The notes beneath the pieces are model-generated. The model was not told where the DNA came from, made no database searches, and was given only the letters and a program-made list of their open reading frames with translations. A DNA stretch of 64,000 bases from Lentilactobacillus kribbianus (GTDB lineage: Bacteria; Bacillota; Bacilli; Lactobacillales; Lactobacillaceae). Of this stretch, positions 39,336 to 48,342 are shown piece by piece (position 1 is the first letter of the stretch; each line of letters opens with the position of its first letter). Where the stretch lies: the NCBI RefSeq assembly GCF_013184075.1, contig NZ_JABEQQ010000001.1:849549-913548 (forward strand), given 5' to 3'. The translations under genes and the position numbers were made by a program.

Positions 39336-40556
39336 TTATGAACGAGTTGATTTACGTAATTCATGGGTTTCGCCGGTAACTAATACTAGGTTTAAGATAA
39401 CTAACAGTGACGTAGAAATAAAGACGCCAGAATAACCAAATTGAGTTGAAACCATTGAACCAATTAGGGGACCGATAACATTTCCCATTGATTGAAATGA
39501 TTGATTCCAACTGAAAATTCGCCCAGTAACTTCTGGCGGAGTGTTTTTGGCTAGTAGGGATTGAACGGAAGGTAACATAGCGGCATTACCGATTCCCATA
39601 ATGAATCGTAAGGCGATTAACTGCCAAACGTTAGTAACAAAGGCCATCGGAATATAGATGACTACTGCTAAACAAAAGCCCGCCATTAATAATTTTTCGG
39701 CACCAATACGATCTCCGAGTTTTCCTAAACGAGGAGCGGCAATTAAGGTAGAAATACCAGGAATGGAGGCCACAACCCCACTGAAGAAAGTAGCTTGAGC
39801 GCTGTTATGCATGATTTGTCGAACGTATAATGATAAAATAGGTGAAATCGAGTTATTGGATGCTTGAATAATCATAGTGGTAATAAACATGCCAAATACT
39901 AATTTGGGAGCTTTTAAATCAGCAATCACGCCTTTTGTGTCAAGCATTTCGGCTTTTTTAACAGGAGTGAAATCTTCGTGAATGAAAAAGAGAGTTAAAA
40001 TGAAGACCAACAATAAAATGGCACCGGTAATAAAGAAAGTGACCCGATAAGTGAAAACAGAAGCCAAAGTCCCACCTAACAACGGTCCTAACAAAGTACC
40101 GGAAACAATGCCGGTTGTTAAAGTGCCTAAGGCCTGCCCACTTTTTTGTTTAGGAACTTGAGTAGCAATTAAGGCATTAGCATTACTGATGTAACCGGAA
40201 AAGACTCCTTGAATTAAACGAGCAATGATTAATTGCCAGACGTTAGTGACTAGACCCATGGAAGCAAATACGAAGGCCATTCCCAGGGAGGCTCGTAACA
40301 ACATGGCTTTGCGGCCAGTCCGATCAGCTAATTGGCCCCATAGTGGTGAAACCACAGCGGAAACTAGGTAAGTGGCTGAAAAAGCAAGCCCACTGTACAA
40401 ACTCAATTGAGCGTGGGTAAAATGACCTAAAGTATCAACGTAAAGGGAGAGAAAGGGCATAACTTCACTAAAGCCAATCCCGGTCATGAAGGTACCAAAC
40501 CAAAGAATGGCTAAATTTTCCCGCCAACTATTAGCGGAATTTGAATCTTTTGACAA
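39336..40556 (-). CDS. MFS family efflux transporter
   Basis: A 406-residue major facilitator with about 12 membrane segments. The drug/H+ antiporter motif A is seen in PLWGQLADRTGRKAMLLR (loop 2-3) and repeated as RLGKLGDRIGAEKLL in the second half; GTLLGPLLGG in helix 5 is antiporter motif C-like. It resembles the PmrA/multidrug efflux group, but substrates cannot be read from sequence. Start is TTG 40556, with AAAGGAAG upstream. It diverges from the sortase gene across 60 bases. Confidence 0.87.
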   Translation of the reverse strand: MSKDSNSANSWRENLAILWFGTFMTGIGFSEVMPFLSLYVDTLGHFTHAQLSLYSGLAFSATYLVSAVVSPLWGQLADRTGRKAMLLRASLGMAFVFASMGLVTNVWQLIIARLIQGVFSGYISNANALIATQVPKQKSGQALGTLTTGIVSGTLLGPLLGGTLASVFTYRVTFFITGAILLLVFILTLFFIHEDFTPVKKAEMLDTKGVIADLKAPKLVFGMFITTMIIQASNNSISPILSLYVRQIMHNSAQATFFSGVVASIPGISTLIAAPRLGKLGDRIGAEKLLMAGFCLAVVIYIPMAFVTNVWQLIALRFIMGIGNAAMLPSVQSLLAKNTPPEVTGRIFSWNQSFQSMGNVIGPLIGSMVSTQFGYSGVFISTSLLVILNLVLVTGETHELRKSTRS

Positions 40557-40616
40557 AATAAACGACTTCCTTTGCTTAAAAGCTAAGTGACAAAAATAAG
40601 AAACGGGGCAAAATAA

Positions 40617-41309
40617 TTGAACAAAAAATGGTTAAAAGCGATTAAAATCATCGGCTTCACGTTATTATTAGCACTTTCGTTAACTTTGATTTTTAATCGA
40701 CAAATTAAAGATACGGTAATTGAATCCTACAAGCCTAAGGTTACCCAAAAAACGGTTAAAAAAGCGAATACTAAAAAAGCTAACTATGATTTTAAACAGG
40801 TGAAAAGTTTAGACTTACAGTCAGCCATGAAGGCCCGTTTTTCTAGTGATGACATTCAGTTAGGTGGCCAAATATTAATACCAAGCGCGGGCCTACATCT
40901 TCCTATTGGGCTGGGAGTTTCTAACGAAACTTTAGCTTTAGCGGCTGGTACTATGAGAGCTGATCAAAAAATGGGCGAAGGTAATTACCCTCTAGCAGGT
41001 CACCATATGGTTGCTAAAGATGTGTTATTTGGTCCTCTTTATTATAAGACTGCGGTTGGTGCCAAGGTCTATTTAACTGATATGAAAAAAGTCTATGTCT
41101 ACAAAGTATACCAGCGTAAATTCATTGCGGCGACAGATGTTAAAGTAGTCGATCAAACTAAACAAAAAATTGTTACCTTAATTACTTGTGACGCTACTGG
41201 AGCTGGTAGATTAATGGTTCGGGGGGCTTTAGTAGATCAGTACGCACTTAATCAGGCTGATTCAAAAATAAAACGAGCCTTTAACGGGCCCGTTAATAGT
41301 GCAGCTTAA
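40617..41309 (+). CDS. srtA: Class A sortase
   Basis: A 230-residue membrane-anchored transpeptidase that attaches LPXTG-type proteins to the cell wall. An N-terminal signal anchor (residues about 9-26) is followed by a Lys-rich linker and the catalytic beta-barrel with H129 (PLAGHHM), C191 (LITCDATG) and R198. Start is TTG 40617; the ribosome binding site (GGGGC) is weak. Its stop overlaps the stop of the phosphatase gene on the other strand. No substrate gene is nearby, as usual for the housekeeping enzyme. Confidence 0.92.
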   Translation: MNKKWLKAIKIIGFTLLLALSLTLIFNRQIKDTVIESYKPKVTQKTVKKANTKKANYDFKQVKSLDLQSAMKARFSSDDIQLGGQILIPSAGLHLPIGLGVSNETLALAAGTMRADQKMGEGNYPLAGHHMVAKDVLFGPLYYKTAVGAKVYLTDMKKVYVYKVYQRKFIAATDVKVVDQTKQKIVTLITCDATGAGRLMVRGALVDQYALNQADSKIKRAFNGPVNSAA

Positions 41310-41776
41310 AGCTGATATTGTGCTTTAATGGCATCTAACCAGGCTGGCAGTGTTTCGCTTAGTTGCCGGTAAGTGCGGTCAAAGCGGTGATCATACCAAG
41401 GATCAGGAATTTCTTCACCTTGATGACCTGGTAAAATGTCATATGCTAATTTGATTTTTGCTGTATCATCGGCAGGAGCCATGCGCTTTAAATTCCGAAC
41501 GTTTTGAGCATCCATGGTGATGATTAGATCAGCATTATCAAAATCGGCTCTAGTAATTGGGGTGGAAATTAATTGACTAGGATCTAAGCCGTGTTTTCTC
41601 ATTTCGGCTTGAGCGCCAGGATGAGCAGGATTTCCTTGCTCTTCGGTACTAGTGGCCGCTGAAGCAACGGTAATTTGACTACTTAAGCCAGCATCAGCTA
41701 CCATCTTGGTAAACATGGCTTCGGCCATTGGGGAGCGACAAATATTTCCTAGACAAACAAATAATACTTTTACCAT
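41306..41776 (-). CDS. Low molecular weight protein-tyrosine phosphatase
   Basis: A 156-residue phosphatase with the P-loop CLGNICRS (C8 to R14) directly after the start and the general-acid aspartate in IPDPWYDHRFD near residue 118. ATG 41776 is chosen because GAGGATGA precedes it; the longer frame would start 33 bases upstream without a site. Targets in lactobacilli are not known; it could reverse tyrosine phosphorylation in exopolysaccharide control or act on small molecules. It converges on srtA with a 4-base overlap and no terminator between. Confidence 0.93.
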   Translation of the reverse strand: MVKVLFVCLGNICRSPMAEAMFTKMVADAGLSSQITVASAATSTEEQGNPAHPGAQAEMRKHGLDPSQLISTPITRADFDNADLIITMDAQNVRNLKRMAPADDTAKIKLAYDILPGHQGEEIPDPWYDHRFDRTYRQLSETLPAWLDAIKAQYQL

Positions 41777-41943
41777 TTTTTCATCCTCAAAATCCATTAA
41801 TAAAAACATGCTATCAGTTATTTAGTAAAAGGGCAAATTTAGTTATAAACAAATGGGACTAATAATTATAGGTAAGTACGGACAATTTGGTCGATTAAGA
41901 GTACAATGAAGATTAGAAAATATTTAGGTTGGGGGAAGTTTTT

Positions 41944-42702
41944 ATGCCGGCTAGTTACGTTTTTATAAATACAAATCCACTTACAAACATGGTTTTGTCG
42001 GCGGGAATCTCAGCGGCAGATTATGTGAACGGCTTGGAACAATTACCAGAGGACATTATTTTATTGCAAAATAACGTTGAGGCAGCTAACGGCTATAATT
42101 CACACTCACGGTTTAGCATGATCCGGGGAACTAATGAAGTGAGACGTTATCTACTCAACCGCAATTTAGCAACCAAAAAGTTCATCGATTATCGCAATGA
42201 CGATAGTTTAAATAGTTTAATGGCAAATGAAATTGCCGATTTACTTTATTTGGCGCATATGGGAAATCCCATTGGGCGCCCATTTTCTTCTAAATTACTT
42301 AATCAATATATTTATTTGGAACAAGATGATGGCACCTTACGGACTTTTTATCGTCGTTTTTCATCATTTAACCATATTTTAGAAATCAGTATTAAACGTA
42401 ATTTGCGAGAAAATCATAATTACCGCCGGGTCTTTTTACGACCATTAGCCATCACCGACATTGATAGACCGATATTGATTGATTTGATTACGAGGGGCAA
42501 TGATGGTTTATTTATTTTATTTGATTCGTTAGTAGAACGGCATAAAGTTTATCAAATTCCACTACTGGTTCCCAAAAAACCAGAACAAGCTAGTATCATT
42601 TTAAAAACTAATTCGGTAACAGAAAATGCTGAAATTGTGGGTTATTTGATGTATAATATTCAAACATCGAAATGGGACTTGAAATGGAACGATTCTCATT
42701 AA
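41944..42702 (+). CDS. Unknown protein upstream of murF
   Basis: A 252-residue protein I cannot place in a family. It has no signal peptide or clear membrane segment. The middle is basic and aromatic (TFYRRFSSFNHILEISIKRNLRENHNYRRVF, split here only as a description of residues about 143-174), suggesting possible nucleic acid or phosphate binding, but no catalytic motif is evident. ATG 41944 follows GGGGGAAG. It is 42 bases before murF and on the same strand, so it may share its transcript. Treated as a lineage-specific hypothetical gene. Confidence 0.7.
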   Translation: MPASYVFINTNPLTNMVLSAGISAADYVNGLEQLPEDIILLQNNVEAANGYNSHSRFSMIRGTNEVRRYLLNRNLATKKFIDYRNDDSLNSLMANEIADLLYLAHMGNPIGRPFSSKLLNQYIYLEQDDGTLRTFYRRFSSFNHILEISIKRNLRENHNYRRVFLRPLAITDIDRPILIDLITRGNDGLFILFDSLVERHKVYQIPLLVPKKPEQASIILKTNSVTENAEIVGYLMYNIQTSKWDLKWNDSH

Positions 42703-42744
42703 AAAGGCTGAATCAAAAATAAGAATTATTGGAGCGATTAGACA

Positions 42745-44127
42745 ATGAAGATGACTGTCGCAGAAATTGCGAAAGCAGTTAACGCTGATCAAACGTATTT
42801 AAATTCAAAATATTTAGACACTACCGTTACTGGTACTAATTTTGATAGTCGCCAGTTAGAAGTGGGTGATTTGTTTATCCCGTTAGCAGGGGCCCACGAT
42901 GGTCATACATACGTCCAAAGTGCCATTGACCACGGCGCAGTTGCTACTTTTTGGGCTAGAGATCATGTTGATAGTGTTCCTAGTGAGATTGCAGTGTTAG
43001 TGGTAGAAGATCCTCTAGAAGCTTATCAAGAACTTAGTAAGCATTATTTAGATAAAATTAATCCCCGGGTGGTAGCAGTTACTGGTAGTAACGGTAAAAC
43101 CACTACGAAGGATATGATTGCGGCTATTTTAGGCCAAAACTTCAACGTTACTAAAACGTTTGATAATTTTAATAACGAAATTGGGGTACCATACACGGTT
43201 CTTCAAATGGAAGCCAATACTGAATTTTTAGTAATTGAGTTAGGCATGGATCGTCCGGGACAACTAGATTTCTTAAGTAAATTAGTCTCACCCGATGTGG
43301 CGGTTATTACAATGATTGGTGAAGCTCATATTGAATTTTTTGAAACACGAGATAAAATTGCTGACGCCAAAATGGAAATTACGCATGGCTTAAAATCAGA
43401 CGGTTATTTTGTATATAATGGGGATGAACCATTATTAAAAGAACGGGCTACTGATGTTGATGCTATGAAGCGTACATTTGGTAAAAATACGGACAACGAT
43501 ATTTACTCATTGGCTATTTATCCAAGTCGTGATAAGACTGAATTCAAGATTAATGTGGATCCAGAGCGTACTTACGCAATCCCATTATTAGGGGAATATA
43601 ACGTTAACAATGCGCTAGCAGCTATTGAAGTGGGCCGTTTATTCCAGATTCCGGATCAAGTGATTAATAGCGCTTTGAAGGACTTTGAAGTTACCAAAAA
43701 TCGGACCGAATGGTTGACTGGTAATCAAGGAGAAGCGATTCTTTCTGATGTTTATAATTCTAATCCCACGGCGTCTAAAGAAGTTTTACGAGCCTTTTTG
43801 GCTACACCAACCGAGGGACGTAAGCTAGTTGTGTTAGGTGACATGCTGGAATTAGGGAAGCAATCCAAATCAATGCATGCAGGATTAGCTACGGAACTGC
43901 CAGCTGCTCAAATTGATCAACTTTATTTAATTGGTGAAGACATTGAGGCACTAGCTAAAAAAGTTCAACCAGCCTTCGGTCAACGAGTTCATTATTACCA
44001 TCGAGACCAATTAACTGAGCTGACCAATGATTTAAAAAATAATTTATTAGCAACAGATGCAATCATGCTAAAGGCGAGTCATGGAATTCACCTAGAGCAA
44101 GTGGTAGCAGCTCTTACAGCTGAATAA
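42745..44127 (+). CDS. murF: UDP-N-acetylmuramoyl-tripeptide--D-alanyl-D-alanine ligase
   Basis: A 460-residue Mur ligase that adds D-Ala-D-Ala to the muramyl tripeptide. The N-terminal domain has TGTNFDSRQLEVGDLFIPL; the ATP loop is VAVTGSNGKTTTKDMIAAIL (about residues 111-130); NEIGVPYTVL and FEVTKNRTEWL are typical of MurF. With alr (46378), which makes D-alanine, it shows that peptide supply for the wall is encoded in this region. A weak hairpin (TAACC/GGTTA) with T6 lies just after the stop. Confidence 0.96.
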   Translation: MKMTVAEIAKAVNADQTYLNSKYLDTTVTGTNFDSRQLEVGDLFIPLAGAHDGHTYVQSAIDHGAVATFWARDHVDSVPSEIAVLVVEDPLEAYQELSKHYLDKINPRVVAVTGSNGKTTTKDMIAAILGQNFNVTKTFDNFNNEIGVPYTVLQMEANTEFLVIELGMDRPGQLDFLSKLVSPDVAVITMIGEAHIEFFETRDKIADAKMEITHGLKSDGYFVYNGDEPLLKERATDVDAMKRTFGKNTDNDIYSLAIYPSRDKTEFKINVDPERTYAIPLLGEYNVNNALAAIEVGRLFQIPDQVINSALKDFEVTKNRTEWLTGNQGEAILSDVYNSNPTASKEVLRAFLATPTEGRKLVVLGDMLELGKQSKSMHAGLATELPAAQIDQLYLIGEDIEALAKKVQPAFGQRVHYYHRDQLTELTNDLKNNLLATDAIMLKASHGIHLEQVVAALTAE

Positions 44128-44338
44128 AATAGTTGGCGGTGTAACCATTTACATAGGTTATATCGTTTTTTATTGGCGAAGCAATTGCTTGCCAAAGTAT
44201 CGTTAAAGTAGTACATTAATAAGGTTATTTAAATGGCATAATTATTTGATCAAGCTGTTAACGCTTCCCGGCAAAACGGATTTTTTGCTAGTTAGCAACG
44301 GAATCACTGATTGTTTCATATTTTAGGAGGAAACATTT
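44128..44338 (+). promoter_or_regulatory. cshA 5' region with several inverted repeats
   Basis: A 211-base gap with no gene. It holds TAACC/GGTTA (44142-44160) followed by a T6 stretch, possibly the murF terminator; a 23-base imperfect palindrome TTGGC-G-AAGCAATTGCTT-GCCAA (44173-44195); CCG/CGG followed by T6 (about 44265-44287); and TTGCTA-GT-TAGCAA (44285-44298). TAGGAGGAAA for cshA ends it. Long structured leaders are common for DEAD-box helicase genes; the role here is inference. Confidence 0.45.
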
Positions 44339-45895
44339 TTGAAGTTTAACGAATTAGGACTATCAGACAGCCTTTTATCAGCTGTTGAATCAAGTGGTTT
44401 TGAAGAAGCCACTCCCATCCAAGCAGAAACAATTCCAATGGTGTTAGCAGGTAAAGACGTCATTGGTCAAGCCCAAACAGGTACTGGTAAGACCGCAGCA
44501 TTTGGTCTACCTATTTTACAAAATATTGACCTGAAGAACCCAAACGTTCAGGCTTTAATCATTTCACCAACTCGAGAACTTGCTATTCAAACGCAAGAAG
44601 AAATTTATCGTCTTGGTAAAGATGAACATGCTAAGGTACAAGTAGTTTATGGTGGTGCAGATATTCGCCGTCAGATCAACTCATTAAAGAGCCATCCACA
44701 AATCGTGGTAGGAACTCCTGGTCGTATTTTGGACCATATTCGCCGGCATACATTAAAGTTAGAACATTTGAAGTTCTTAGTGCTTGATGAAGCTGACGAA
44801 ATGCTTAACATGGGCTTTTTAGATGATATTGAATCTATCATCAAGGAAACACCAGAAGAACGCCAAACATTGTTGTTCTCTGCAACAATGCCACCTGAAA
44901 TTAAACGGGTTGGGGTTCAATTTATGAAAGAACCACATCATGTTAAAATCAAAGCCAAAGAATTGACCACTGATTTAATTGATCAATACTACGTTAAGAT
45001 TAAAGAACATGAAAAATTTGACGTAATGACTCGCTTCTTCGATGTTCAATCACCAGAAGTTACCATCGTCTTTGGTCGGACTAAACGTCGAGTTGATGAA
45101 GTGTCTAAGGGATTAGTTGCCCGTGGTTACAAAGCAGCTGGCTTGCACGGTGACTTAACTCAATCACGTCGGACTCAAATTATGCGTGAATTTAAACAAG
45201 GTAAGATTGATATTTTAGTAGCAACAGATGTGGCTGCTCGTGGTATTGATATTACTGGTGTTACTCACGTTTATAACTATGATATTCCTCAAGATCCAGA
45301 AAGTTATGTTCACCGGGTAGGCCGAACAGGTCGGGCCGGCAAGCATGGTGTTTCTATTACCTTTGCAACACCAAATGAAATGGATTACTTGCGTGAAATT
45401 GAAAAGTTAACCAAAGTACGGATGTTACCATTGAAGCCACCTTCGGAAGAAGAAGCTTTCAAGGGCCAACTATCAGTTGCTGAAATTCAAATTGGTAAAT
45501 TAATTAGTCAAACCAAGACAGAACGTTTTGCTGATATGGCTAATAAGTTACTTAGTGAATATGATGCTACTGATTTGGTAGCCGCTTTGCTAAACGATAC
45601 TACTCGAGACAACGTGAAGGTTAAGATTACACCAGAACGTCCACTTCCTCGTCATGGCCATGGTGGTCGTGGTCGTAATAATGGTCGTGGTGGTAATCGT
45701 CACTATGATCGTAATCGTCGTAGCGGTGGTGGTCATGGTCGCAATGGCGGTGGCCGTGGTAACGGTCATGGTGGTCACAGTCGTGATCGAGACCGCGATC
45801 GCGATCGTCGTCGTAACAATAAAGATAACAATAGTAGCCACAATAAAAATAATGGCGGTAGTAAACGTCGTTTCACCATTAAAAATGGTGACTAG
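44339..45895 (+). CDS. cshA: DEAD-box ATP-dependent RNA helicase CshA
   Basis: A 518-residue DEAD-box helicase of the RNA degradosome and cold-shock response. Q motif region FEEATPIQAETIP, Walker A AQTGTGKTA (about residues 46-54), DEAD in LVLDEADEMLNMG, SAT in LLFSATMPPE, and motif VI HRVGRTGRAG. From about residue 435 to the end the tail is rich in Arg, Gly, Asn and His (RGRNNGRGGNRHYDRNRR and alike), as in CshA proteins that bind RNA nonspecifically. Start is TTG 44339 behind TAGGAGGAAA. Confidence 0.95.
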   Translation: MKFNELGLSDSLLSAVESSGFEEATPIQAETIPMVLAGKDVIGQAQTGTGKTAAFGLPILQNIDLKNPNVQALIISPTRELAIQTQEEIYRLGKDEHAKVQVVYGGADIRRQINSLKSHPQIVVGTPGRILDHIRRHTLKLEHLKFLVLDEADEMLNMGFLDDIESIIKETPEERQTLLFSATMPPEIKRVGVQFMKEPHHVKIKAKELTTDLIDQYYVKIKEHEKFDVMTRFFDVQSPEVTIVFGRTKRRVDEVSKGLVARGYKAAGLHGDLTQSRRTQIMREFKQGKIDILVATDVAARGIDITGVTHVYNYDIPQDPESYVHRVGRTGRAGKHGVSITFATPNEMDYLREIEKLTKVRMLPLKPPSEEEAFKGQLSVAEIQIGKLISQTKTERFADMANKLLSEYDATDLVAALLNDTTRDNVKVKITPERPLPRHGHGGRGRNNGRGGNRHYDRNRRSGGGHGRNGGGRGNGHGGHSRDRDRDRDRRRNNKDNNSSHNKNNGGSKRRFTIKNGD

Positions 45896-45902
45896 TTATT
45901 AA

Positions 45903-45930
45903 AAAACGTCCACTAGGTGGGCGTTTTTTT
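45903..45930 (+). terminator. Terminator after cshA
   Basis: AACGTCCAC/GTGGGCGTT stem (one GU pair), 3-base loop, T7. Confidence 0.9.
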
Positions 45931-46009
45931 GTGGTATTTTTTTGATGAAAAAGATATACCATGGTATGATATAGATTAATACTTTTACGGTTTGAGGAGC
46001 GCTAACGTG

Positions 46010-46369
46010 ATGGTAACGGGAATTGGAATCGATATTACTGAAATAAATAGAATTGAGACGTTGATTGCCACGCACCAACATTTTTTGTCAAAGGTTTTGA
46101 CACCAGAAGAGTTAGCTAGTTACCAAAAACGAACGGGGCAGCATCGACTAGAATTTGCAGCTGGTCGTTTTTCTGCTAAGGAAGCATACAGTAAAGCGTT
46201 TGGGACCGGAATCGGTCGCGCGGTTAATTTTTTAGATATTTGTATTTTAAATAACGAAAACGGGCAGCCATATTTTTTGTATCAACCATATGAAGGAACG
46301 GCATTGATTTCCATTTCTCATACGGATACTTTGGTTATGACGCAAGTTTTGTTGGAAGAGAAAGGATAA
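46010..46369 (+). CDS. acpS: Holo-[acyl-carrier-protein] synthase
   Basis: A 119-residue phosphopantetheinyl transferase that activates ACP for fatty acid synthesis. GIGIDITEINRIE carries the first metal aspartate, and FAAGRFSAKEAYSKAFGTGIG the glutamate and lysine motif; ISISHTD closes the site. ATG 46010 is preferred, with GTG 46007 as near alternative; GAGGAGC is upstream. An extended -10 TGGTATGAT at 45962-45970 could start the acpS-alr-mazEF transcript, the standard Firmicutes order. Confidence 0.95.
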   Translation: MVTGIGIDITEINRIETLIATHQHFLSKVLTPEELASYQKRTGQHRLEFAAGRFSAKEAYSKAFGTGIGRAVNFLDICILNNENGQPYFLYQPYEGTALISISHTDTLVMTQVLLEEKG

Positions 46370-46377
46370 TTGTTCAA

Positions 46378-47505
46378 ATGGTAGTTGCTAATCATCGAAA
46401 TGCTCAACTAATAATCAACCAAAAACATCTCTACCACAATATTAAGATGGCCACTGAAAGGTTAAATGCTGGAACTGAATTATTTATGGTAGTCAAAGCA
46501 GATGGCTATGGCCATGGGGCTGTTCAAGTAGCCCAAGTAGCTATTAAAGCAGGAGCAAGTGGCTTTTGTGTGGCAGTTTTAGACGAAGCGCTGGAATTAC
46601 GAGCTGCTGGTATTGTTGATTATCCCATTTTGGTATTAGGATTAACTGATCCGGCTGATGCCGCCGTGGCTGCTGAAAATAACATCTCATTAACGGTTTC
46701 ATCAGCTCAATGGTTAACTCAAGTGGCCGTTATGTTTAATGATTTGGCGGAGATTAAACCACTAAGTGTTCATTTTGGATTGGATACTGGTATGGGGCGA
46801 ATTGGTTTTCAAAATAAAATGGAGTTAACTCAGGCACTGACAACATTACAAGCTAATGCTAATTATTTTAATTTTGATGGAATTTTCACTCATTTTTCCA
46901 CGGCGGATAGTGCTGATGATGCATATTTTCAATATCAATTAACTAATTTTAAAAACTTAATGACGGTAGTTAACCCCCAACCCAAATACGTCCACGTGGC
47001 TAATTCTGCAACAAGTTTGTGGCATGATTATACTGGTAGCAATATGGTTCGCTATGGTATTTCCGGTTATGGTTATAATCCTTCGGGTCGAGAAATTGAA
47101 CAATTACCTTATTCACTTGAACCTGCAATGAGTTTGGAGACACAGATTAGTTATTGCAAACAAGTGACAGCTGGCAAATCTATCGGGTATGGCGCTACTT
47201 ATACCACTACACAGCCGGAATGGATTGGGACAGTTCCAATTGGTTACGCGGACGGAATTCCTCGTAATTTACAGGGATTTTATGTTTTAATTGATGGCCA
47301 AAAATGCGAAATTGTTGGTCGGGTTTGTATGGATCAGTTTATGATTAAGTTACCGCACGAGCTTCCAGTTGGAACTAAAGTGACGGTTATGGGGCAGTCT
47401 GGAGATAAAATGATTTCCGCAGACGACATTGCGGAGTATACTGGAACTATCAGTTATGAAATATTATGTGGTTTTAGTCAACGACTACCTAGAAAATACA
47501 TTTAG
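46378..47505 (+). CDS. alr: Alanine racemase
   Basis: A 375-residue PLP enzyme giving D-alanine for peptidoglycan and teichoic acids. The PLP lysine is in MVVKADGYGHGAVQVA (about residue 40), the opposite-face tyrosine in KSIGYGATYTT (about residue 268), and GRVCMDQFMI is the C-terminal domain signature. ATG 46378 has AAAGGAT 13 bases before; a TTG at 46370 is too close to that site. It lies 8 bases after acpS. Confidence 0.97.
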   Translation: MVVANHRNAQLIINQKHLYHNIKMATERLNAGTELFMVVKADGYGHGAVQVAQVAIKAGASGFCVAVLDEALELRAAGIVDYPILVLGLTDPADAAVAAENNISLTVSSAQWLTQVAVMFNDLAEIKPLSVHFGLDTGMGRIGFQNKMELTQALTTLQANANYFNFDGIFTHFSTADSADDAYFQYQLTNFKNLMTVVNPQPKYVHVANSATSLWHDYTGSNMVRYGISGYGYNPSGREIEQLPYSLEPAMSLETQISYCKQVTAGKSIGYGATYTTTQPEWIGTVPIGYADGIPRNLQGFYVLIDGQKCEIVGRVCMDQFMIKLPHELPVGTKVTVMGQSGDKMISADDIAEYTGTISYEILCGFSQRLPRKYI

Positions 47506-47562
47506 GAATAATCTAACGTTGGTAAGAAATAAAAAAGTTAGTGATAAAGTGGGGAAATCACA

Positions 47563-47835
47563 ATGACAACACATTTTACGCGGTCTTATTCCGTAGCAAT
47601 TAGTGCTGAAAAAGTACAACGAATGAAGCGAGTTTGTAAAGAAGTCAGCTTAGCTCAAACCAAACTGGCGTCTATTGCAATTGATAAGTTTGTGAAGGAT
47701 CCCAATGTAGCCCAACAATTAATGGAAGGCTATGTTGAAATGGCGCGCTTAAATCGGGAGATTACCAGTGAATTTACTTGTTGTGAAGAAGATGCTGAGA
47801 CGGTCTTAACTAGGGCCCGCACCAAGATTTTATGA
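47563..47835 (+). CDS. mazE: MazE-type antitoxin (EndoAI-like)
   Basis: A 90-residue protein in the antitoxin position before mazF. An N-terminal ribbon-helix-helix (SYSVAISAEKVQRMKRVCKE) is followed by a C-terminal toxin-binding stretch with GYVEMARLNREITSEF, which closely parallels GYMEMAKINLNISSE of B. subtilis EndoAI. It should dimerise, bind its promoter and neutralise MazF. The EndoAI name is also used. Spacing to mazF is 34 bases. Confidence 0.87.
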   Translation: MTTHFTRSYSVAISAEKVQRMKRVCKEVSLAQTKLASIAIDKFVKDPNVAQQLMEGYVEMARLNREITSEFTCCEEDAETVLTRARTKIL

Positions 47836-47869
47836 AAACTGATTAATAATTAAATAGGAGGGATGTTTA

Positions 47870-48241
47870 ATGAGTGATAAGAAGACATTCAAACGTGGTG
47901 ATGTCTTTTTTGCTGATTTATCCCCGGTGGTGGGTTCCGAACAAGGCGGGATGCGACCGGTGTTAATTATTCAAAATGATGTGGGAAATCATTACAGTCC
48001 CACGGTGATTGTGGCAGCTATTACTGCTAGAATCTCTAAGCCCAAAATGCCTACGCATGTCGGTATAACCACAAAGGATGGGGTAGATCGAGATTCAGTT
48101 ATTTTATTAGAACAAATTCGCACTATTGATAAACAACGCTTAAAGGATCAAGTAACTCATCTACGCAGTTCTATCATGAAGCGAGTCGACAAAGCGTTAC
48201 AAATCAGCTTAGAAATTCCTGTTGAGGTTGCGGCTCGCTGA
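47870..48241 (+). CDS. mazF: MazF family endoribonuclease toxin (EndoA-like)
   Basis: A 123-residue CcdB/MazF-fold toxin. [33 protein letters not shown] is the family signature with the catalytic arginine in GGMRPV, followed by [11 protein letters not shown] and [13 protein letters not shown]. Homologues cut single-stranded RNA at UACAU in Bacillus; specificity here is untested. Ribosome binding site TAGGAGGGA. The operon ends in a shared terminator with the cbpA gene. Confidence 0.95.
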   Translation: MSDKKTFKRGDVFFADLSPVVGSEQGGMRPVLIIQNDVGNHYSPTVIVAAITARISKPKMPTHVGITTKDGVDRDSVILLEQIRTIDKQRLKDQVTHLRSSIMKRVDKALQISLEIPVEVAAR

Positions 48242-48296
48242 GTAGTACATAATTTGGCAACTATCATGCTGCTTTTATTAGCGGTAATAACTTAAT

Positions 48297-48335
48297 AAAA
48301 AAACCAGCTGCTTACTTAGCAACTGGTTTTTTTAT
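48297..48335. terminator. Bidirectional terminator between mazF and cbpA
   Basis: AAAAACCAG-TGC/GCA-CTGGTTTTT arms with one internal mismatch, A-rich and T-rich flanks. Confidence 0.88.
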
Positions 48336-48342
48336 GTTTAAA

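Noticed and set aside
45660-45800. Possible CRISPR or tandem repeat in the cshA tail
   Set aside because: Irregular codon-level repetition only, with no constant repeat and spacer; no array elsewhere in the window either.
45590-45902. Thr/Ile-rich minus and Val-rich plus frames over the cshA tail, looking like repeats
   Set aside because: They arise from the CGT/GGT-rich codons of the Arg-Gly tail; no start signals of their own.
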